Assembly (NCBI RefSeq): GCF_032884065.1
Contig: NC_088864.1
Coordinates: 22,558,994 to 22,622,993 of the forward strand
Reading direction: 5' to 3'
Source of the DNA: Artemia franciscana
Lineage: Eukaryota > Arthropoda > Branchiopoda > Anostraca > Artemiidae
Length of the DNA: 64,000 nt
The first letter of the stretch is position 1, and every line of letters starts with the position of its first letter. Made by a program: the position numbers and the translations under genes. A model generated the notes under the pieces. That model saw nothing but the letters and a program-made list of their open reading frames with translations, was not told where the DNA came from and did not search any database. Shown piece by piece: positions 56,342-64,000 of this stretch.

Positions 56342-56665
56342 AGGAAGATGAGAAAGCCAGCAAGCTGCATTTCTTTCTTAATAAAATCTCAAAAGAATAG
56401 CAGAAAAAAACGATAATTTTCGTGTAAACTAAGAAAAAGGTAGAATTTATTGCCAAAACAATTTACAGAGCTAGGCATAAAGTCGGTGCCATCCATGGTG
56501 ACAAAATACAAGCGGAACAAGATAAGGCTCTCAATGCATTCAGGTGTGGTAGGAGAATTATATTGGTGGCAACAGATATCGCGGGTCGTGGTCTTGACGT
56601 GGGTGGCGTAGAAATGGTGATTAACTACGACTACCCCCGGAATAGTGAAGATGGTAGCAAAGTAA
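56342..56665 (+). pseudogene. Fragment of a DEAD-box helicase (C-terminal helicase half)
   Basis: Aligns base by base with 60110-60411 of the intact helicase: [16 protein letters not shown], then a TAG where the gene has CAA, IIFV followed by an indel, [10 protein letters not shown] and [14 protein letters not shown]. The ARGLD motif has become GRGLD. After NSED the alignment jumps past the HRIGRTGR motif (about 75 bp missing) to GSK. No transcription or coding capacity is likely. It is a dead partial copy in the same orientation, 2.8 kb upstream of the gene. Confidence 0.9.
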
Positions 56666-56824
56666 AGCACACTGAAAATCTTGGTCTAAAGACTTATCTT
56701 GCTATTCTTCCAAACTTTTTTCAGCAGTGAAAAAAAAAAACAAAAAAACACTGAGCCTTGGCTGTTCTTATTTTAAAATCTTCAATACTCCCACTGTCTT
56801 TGCTAATAATACTAGAATTAAAAG

Positions 56825-57006
56825 AGAGAGAGGCAGAACATCTTGAGAGTGTGCTAAACCAAGATAGAGTTGCAGGAAAAGATATAAAGGAATATGAAAA
56901 ATTTGTGATATCTTGGATGTGAAGGAAGATTTGTTTTGTGAGGAAGAATTAGTGAAAGTAGTAAAAGGATTAAAAAACAATAAGGTCACAGGTGCTGATA
57001 GTGTCA
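56825..57006 (+). mobile_element. RTE LINE fragment (start of RT region)
   Basis: Matches 6465-6645 of the full copy: HLESVLNQDRVAGKDI in one frame, and GGAAGAATTAGTGAAAGTAG, AAAAACAATAAGGTCACAG in DNA (the KNNKAPGADS block). Broken by frameshifts. Confidence 0.8.
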
Positions 57007-57926
57007 TTGCAATGTACTTATGAATCTTGCCAAAGTTCAGGTTACAAAAAGCCGCAATCTCCCTCAAGAGAAAGACAATAAGTTTTATGGGGCCAATAGC
57101 ATATATGTTATAGCTAGTAAATATAGCTTTGCACATACTGCTCTCAGGAGTGCCAAGAGAAGGTTCCTCACTAGGTAGAGAAAAGAATGCTAAAAGCTAT
57201 TGATAAATTACTCTGGTTTTTATTTTGTTGTTGTCATTCCAAAAAGGCCTCAACAGAGAGTTGTTTTCGCTTTTATCAGTTCTTTAGTTCTTTCACACAT
57301 TCTACTTTTCAAGCTGATTCTGTGATTAGACTAACCTATAAAAAATTGTTCGCACAAAGTCTGGATAAGCAGTAGGATCATTTTTACTCGTGAAATGGAT
57401 AATGTCAAAACTTAAATTTTGGACTTAATAGCTTTTGATTTCTCAAGACGTACAGGCTTCAACAGGTTTTTGATTTTTTTTTTACGTTTTTTGTTTTTTC
57501 AGTTGTGTGTTAAATCCCGATTTCATTGCATACTGAAACTCTTCACTTACAATTCCCAAAATATTCATGATAATTTTCATTTCCAAAGGCTTTAAATGGT
57601 TTTCAAATGATGCAAACTGATGCTGAATGTCAATAGTTGTTTATATATTAGGTTTTTTTTTCATTGGATCGTTCTAATATTGAGTGGCTGTTACACTTGG
57701 TTTGTTTGGTTTCTGGCATCACCAACATTTTCTTCTCAAGTCGGATTTCTATTGCTGTTATTTGGAGTTATTTTTCATTTTCTGGTAGCATTGAACTTTT
57801 CTCTAATTTTTTTGTATTATTATTTCAAACTCTTGCACCTTTTTTTAGGAACTGTGGAACTTCTCCTGGTTAGCCCCTCCCCCTCCCCCAGTAAAGCTGT
57901 AACTGGTTTAAGTTTTTTTTTACCTC

Positions 57927-58292
57927 GAAAGGAAATCCTGGAAATGGAATTTCGGCAAGTCTTGAGAAAACATATTTGCGGTTTTTAAGCCACAAGGAAA
58001 TGCCAGTCCCGACGCCAGAGTACAAAAATTATCGTAAACATAGTGTGGGAACAAAACGAGAACTGCCAAAACTAAGCCAAAAGTCTACCTGATCCGTCTC
58101 TTCAAAGAAGTAATATGTCTTCAAGGAGATCAAGCTTCGATCAGTCAAGAAGGTTTAGCGTAGATTATCGTGCTTCACCACTCTCGCCTACACATGACAA
58201 GTATATTGGTGGCTCACTTGAGAAAAACTGAAGGAATTTACCGAGAAAAAATAAACCCACCGTACCTCCAAAATGTCAAAGCCCGGATGAAA
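57927..58292 (+). pseudogene. Ser/Arg/Pro-rich coding-like fragment of an unidentified host protein
   Basis: Consecutive frames read as protein. 57927-58100: GNGISASLEKTYLRFLSHKE followed by MPVPTPEYKNYRKHS and TKRELPKLS. After a shift, about 58090-58290: PDPSLQRSNMSSRRSSFDQS, RRFSVDYRASPLSPTHDKY, a TGA, then RNLPRKNKPTVPPKCQSPD. The SRRSSF/RRFS phospho-site-like and PTVPP motifs look like a cytoskeletal or signalling scaffold, but the family is not recognised. One frameshift and one stop suggest a pseudogene or a captured exon piece. It fuses directly to an RTE 3' fragment at 58293. It could be a chance open stretch. Confidence 0.4.
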
Positions 58293-58690
58293 TTCAAAGC
58301 CCGGTTCCAGAGAAATTGCCTACGGATTGTTTCGGGTACCCGGAGGACTGACCGCATATCAAACAGTATGCTGTACGAAAAGTGTGGTACAATTTTGCTT
58401 TCTAGGGTTACAATGAGTGAAAGGTTGAAAACAACTGGGGCACGTTCTGCAGGTAAAGGATGATATATTGCCGGAGGTTGTCCTTTTCGGCCAAGTGTCT
58501 AGGCCTAAATGGAAAGCAGGTTGTCCGCGGCTAGGGTGGAAGGATGTCGTAAAGAAAGAATTAAGGGAAATGGGAACTTCCTGAGAAGCTGTAAAGAGGG
58601 TGGCTTTCAGTAAATTAGGATGGCAGAAAAGCGAGCGTAGCTGTGTTCCAGTTGGCTTGATGGTGCGGTGAGTTGTTAGTAGCAATAGTA
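58293..58690 (+). mobile_element. RTE LINE 3'-end fragment
   Basis: Matches 7728-8110: FQRNCLRIVSGTRRTDRISN, then MLYEKCG, and in DNA the GAAGCTGTAAAGAGGG block, ending AGTTGTTAGTAGCAATAGTA, a decayed (TAG)n tail. It retains the A that the full copy lost near 8013. Confidence 0.85.
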
Positions 58691-58769
58691 TACTAATTTA
58701 TATGGTATAATTGCCTTTGAACCCTTCACTTATATGTGCCATGGCAATTTAAAATAGTATTAACATTCT

Positions 58770-61295
<2,526 letters not shown>

Positions 61296-61326
61296 AATTT
61301 GAAATGCTCTTCTATTTGAAATTCTT

Positions 61327-61603
61327 TTGATCAACCAGTTTGCTCAGAAGCATCACGTTGTTTTTTTTTTAAATAATATTACGTCATACACCTAATGCTA
61401 TTGTGTAATGATGAACCAGTTTGCTCAGAGACATCACATTATTACGTCATATGTTTTCAGGAATTTTTTAGCAGGGAAAACCCTTAGAATTCAGTATAAA
61501 ATGATTGCTTTGTAAAATTAACAAAGTGCTGAACAATTTTAGCACAATGAGGGTCTCTAATGCTTCATGTGCTGGTAATGGAATGGTAGAATGATTCTTG
61601 TTG
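61327..61603 (+). repeat. Downstream copy of the helicase promoter block
   Basis: Matches 58770-59045 along its length: AAATAATATTACGTCATA, AGTTTGCTCAGAGACATCAC, ATTATTACGTCA, AAAACCCTTAGAATT and ATGATTGCTTTGTAAAATTA, then GCTGGTAATGGAATGGTAGA. TTACGTCA is kept at 61379-61386 and 61442-61449. No helicase coding sequence follows. Confidence 0.88.
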
Positions 61604-61664
61604 CTCACAGGCTCATTTGAATTTATAAATTTGGCCCTAAAATACATTTTTTTAAATCTCAAGG

Positions 61665-61830
61665 TATTCTAATTCCCTCGCATCCCCAACAGAAAGATCC
61701 GCTGGCCCTCATCCCAAATAGCTAATTCAAAACTATACACTGCTGTATACAGTTCCGTGAAAATTTAAATGATTCAATTCTGTTAGACAGAGCTAGAAAG
61801 CAATTAGTTGTATTGAACGGTGTATTCCCT
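61665..61830 (+). repeat. Repeat family E, copy 2
   Basis: Block order matches 47850-48010 (CTCGCATCCCCAACAGAAAG, AATAGCTAATTCAAA, GAGCTAGAAAGC, AGTTGTATTGAAC). Non-coding. Confidence 0.6.
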
Positions 61831-61959
61831 ATAATCGCTTGTACTTGTAGAGGGAATAACGCGTTTCCACCTTGCCTGGCATCAAGCCGCTTCGAATCAA
61901 TTTGGACCATGTAGCTCAGTCTATTGCCAGCTTTGCAGGTGGGGGCCATTGGGTTGCTC

Positions 61960-62345
61960 ATCTTTCTGACCCCCCCCCCCAAAGGTTCAAGATCTGACTT
62001 AACCAAGTTCCACCAGTTTTTCCACTGTCTTTCTTGGCGTCTCTTCCTAGAGCTAACGGGCTCAACTGGAAGGATTTGGCGAGGTAAGTACTCTTGTGGC
62101 CTTTGTAATCCAGCTCTCCATCATTTTGAGTCGACGCTCCTCGATTGTGATGGCAACGCATCTCTTGATACCACACATTTGTCGTAAATCCACGTTTAAT
62201 TAGCGATCACTTAGGAGTACCTTGAGGATACTATCAAAACAGGTATGCTCAAACACCTTCAGTGCATTTTCATGCATCTGCTTCAGTGGTCATGTCTTGC
62301 ATCCATAAAGAAGGATTGTCCGAACGAACGCCAGGTAAGCTCAAA
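61960..62345 (-). pseudogene. C-terminal fragment of a non-LTR retrotransposon
   Basis: The minus strand reads VRTILLYGCKT, NALKVFEH, then RCVAITIEERRLK and VRS-like ends in broken frames. This is the LLYGxETW... LxVFxxxCL... ERRLxWxGHV block of RTE/CR1-like LINEs in decayed form. It differs from the RTE family at 4419-8120. Confidence 0.6.
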
Positions 62346-62420
62346 CTATAGTGTGTACACTAATTTTATGCTGGTTCCAACATGGTTTTCTGACGCTTTG
62401 CAGCAGTCTCAGAGACCTTT

Positions 62421-62790
62421 CTAAGTATAGCTTAATTGTGCCTGTTTCATGTAATATGACGAAAGGATACTGTTTATTATATAATTATTGACACTCCTAA
62501 GTTTGTCTAATGTGTGTGCCATGCCATTGAAATATGATTAAGTAGTGTTAATTGGACTGTTTTCACCTGAGTTAACTGTGGCGCCATCTTTTTGTTTTGC
62601 AAAAATTCTAAGTTTAGCTTAATTGTACCTGTTTCACGCAATATAACGAAGGAATTACTATTTATAATATAGTTATTAACACTATTAAGTTAGTCTTATG
62701 TGTGTGCCATGCCATTCAGATATGATAAAGAAGTCTTAATTGGACTGTTTTCACCTGAGCTAACTGTGGCGCCGTCTTTTTTTGCAAAAC
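62421..62790 (+). repeat. Tandem 187-bp units in a LINE leader
   Basis: Copies at 62421-62607 and 62608-62790 share CTAAGT(A/T)TAGCTTAATTGT, ATGTGTGTGCCATGCCATT, TTAATTGGACTGTTTTCACC and ACTGTGGCGCC(A/G)TCTTTTT. They precede the LINE coding region at about 62800, like promoter monomers in other LINE leaders. Confidence 0.75.
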
Positions 62791-62799
62791 TCGTAACAT

Positions 62800-63952
62800 T
62801 AAATTTGCTCGGAAGAACGCCAGATGACAGACCACTACCCCAAGAGCTCCTGTCTAACCGTAAGAAGCGGAAGCGATGCCGCAAGCGTGGCGGAAAACAA
62901 GGTCAGCTGATGATCCCAGTTATCGTTTTATTAAGATCAACTAGTCTTGCTCCGAAAACCTCACCCCATCAACGTATCCTTGTTAAGATAGACTGTTCTA
63001 CAAATGCCAATATGCCATCTCTTATTCCCTTCAATCAAGCTCCGGTATGTTCGACTAGTAGTGATCTGCCTCCCCCTCTATTAAGGTCAGTGACTTTTAA
63101 TTCGAAAAATAGAATGCCCAATTTTCTCGTTATAAACTGCCAGTCATTGTGTAACAAAATGGAAGAATTTGAAGTTATCGTCCGTCAAAATAGTATCACA
63201 GTTATCGCAGTTACAGAAACTTGGAATCTTGATAGGTTGTCAGGTCTTATGGCAGGCTACGAAATTTTCCTGAGCACACGTGCTGATCGAGGTGAGCATA
63301 GACTAGGTGGAGGTGTTGCCTTGCACATACGGAAAGACATCCCTTGCAAATTATTACCGGAATTATTTGATCCAGCTCATGAAGTAATCTTGGCTATTTG
63401 CAAACCTAAATTTCTTCCCCGACGCTTTTCTTGTATTATAGTCGCTTCAGTATATTACCCGGAAAGTGCAAGAAACCGGGGTGACTTGGTCTTCTACCTC
63501 CAAACGACTGTTGATCACCTGAGAAGTATATACAGTAGCCCTGCTTTTATTATAGGAGGAGACTTTAACCAAACCAAGAAGAGTTGGTTATCATCTTGTT
63601 TGTCTTTAAAACAAGTAGTACACATACCCACCCACTCTTTGGGGGCATATTGGACCTTATACTCACAAATTGTGATGATTTTTACTCCCCTCCCCTTTCT
63701 CTTGGTCCCGTTGGTATGTCAGACCACAACGCAATTCTTTGGAAAGCAAGAGAGTCTTTACCAAAGCCCAAACTATCCCGTGTCACTGTTCGTCCTTGTA
63801 CGGAGTCGGCCATCTGTGAATACGGTCGATGGATTGGGACATATGACTTCCCCGAAGTGTACAATACCGGGCTCTTGGAAACTAAGGTATCCGATTTCAA
63901 TGCCACGTTATACAGTCAATACCTAAAGATCTTTACAACAAAATCATTTGTT
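62800..63952 (+). pseudogene. 5' half of a CR1/L2-like LINE: basic segment and endonuclease
   Basis: Starts with a basic segment (NRKKRKRCRKRGGKQG, about 62858-62905), then the endonuclease: FLVINCQSLCNKMEEF, VIAVTETWNLD, GGGVALHIRKD, CIIVASVYYP and FIIGGDFNQTKKSW. Near 63640 the frame shifts; HTHPLFGGILDLILTNCDDF and GPVGMSDHNAILWK follow in the new frame (63584-63961), so both catalytic blocks GDFN and SDH are present but in different frames. No reverse transcriptase follows inside the window. The coding text ends at TTAGATAAGATAAG, where another element's tail begins. Confidence 0.8.
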
Positions 63953-64000
63953 GTTAGATAAGATAAGATAAGATATTTATTTCAAAAAAATCACTACCAC
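63953..64000 (-). mobile_element. 3' tail of a minus-strand CR1/L2-like LINE (truncated by window end)
   Basis: Read on the minus strand: GTAGTGATTTTTTTGAAATA, then AATATCTTATCTTATCTTAT. This parallels the 3' tail at 10185-10230 (GTGATAGTCTTTTGAAAATA, then AATATTATCTTTATCTTATC). It appears to have inserted into the plus-strand LINE. Confidence 0.65.

Noticed and set aside
57620-57988. 122-codon frame beginning with membrane-like segments
   Set aside because: T-rich stretch; the plausible coding-like text (from about 57927) is in a different frame.

Overview
This is nuclear DNA of an animal, most likely an arthropod. Evidence: AT-rich sequence, canonical GT-AG introns, polyadenylation signals, and a dense mix of non-LTR retrotransposons, Helitrons, hAT elements and tRNA-derived SINEs. 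The repeat style would suit a crustacean such as a brine shrimp, but the window alone cannot establish the species. There are two well-supported host genes, one probable host-gene remnant, and no sign of prokaryotic organisation.

Layout: 1-3.4 kb shows no gene. 3.5-8.5 kb is a decayed LINE with an RNase H domain, hit twice by an RTE-type LINE whose full-length copy is about 3.7 kb. 9.8 kb holds a SINE fragment. 10.2-14.1 kb is a minus-strand CR1/L2-like LINE. 14-17 kb is blank apart from a tRNA-Asp-like relic. 17.3-19.8 kb holds fold-back and dispersed repeats. 21.9-24.1 kb is a satellite-bearing element (family A).

24.4-55.5 kb is one six-exon gene on the + strand encoding a 369-residue AKAP7-like 2H-phosphoesterase protein. 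I rebuilt it from exons whose splice phases all match; it has both H-x-T motifs and a C-terminal hydrophobic tail. Its introns carry an hAT element with a perfect 8-bp target duplication, a full SINE, two or three Helitron pieces with eleven perfect TGACGTCA sites, three long (TA)n tracts, a minus-strand LINE, a 1.5-kb palindromic fold-back element and a second copy of family A.

56.3-61.6 kb is a DEAD-box RNA helicase locus of the p68/DDX5 class. It has a broken helicase copy upstream, an apparently intact gene in a single coding exon, a 270-bp unit repeated three times from the stop codon onward, and a promoter-like block with two TTACGTCA sites that recurs downstream of the gene. Between the broken copy and the gene lie RTE pieces and a Ser/Arg/Pro-rich coding-like fragment. 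62-64 kb holds the 5' part of another LINE with a tandemly repeated leader, cut off by the tail of a minus-strand LINE.

Most notable: the tail-anchor-like AKAP7 relative, the duplicated helicase promoter block, and a core motif of about 34 bp shared by two otherwise different repeat elements (family A and the fold-back element). All family assignments come from reading motifs by eye; no database search was possible.
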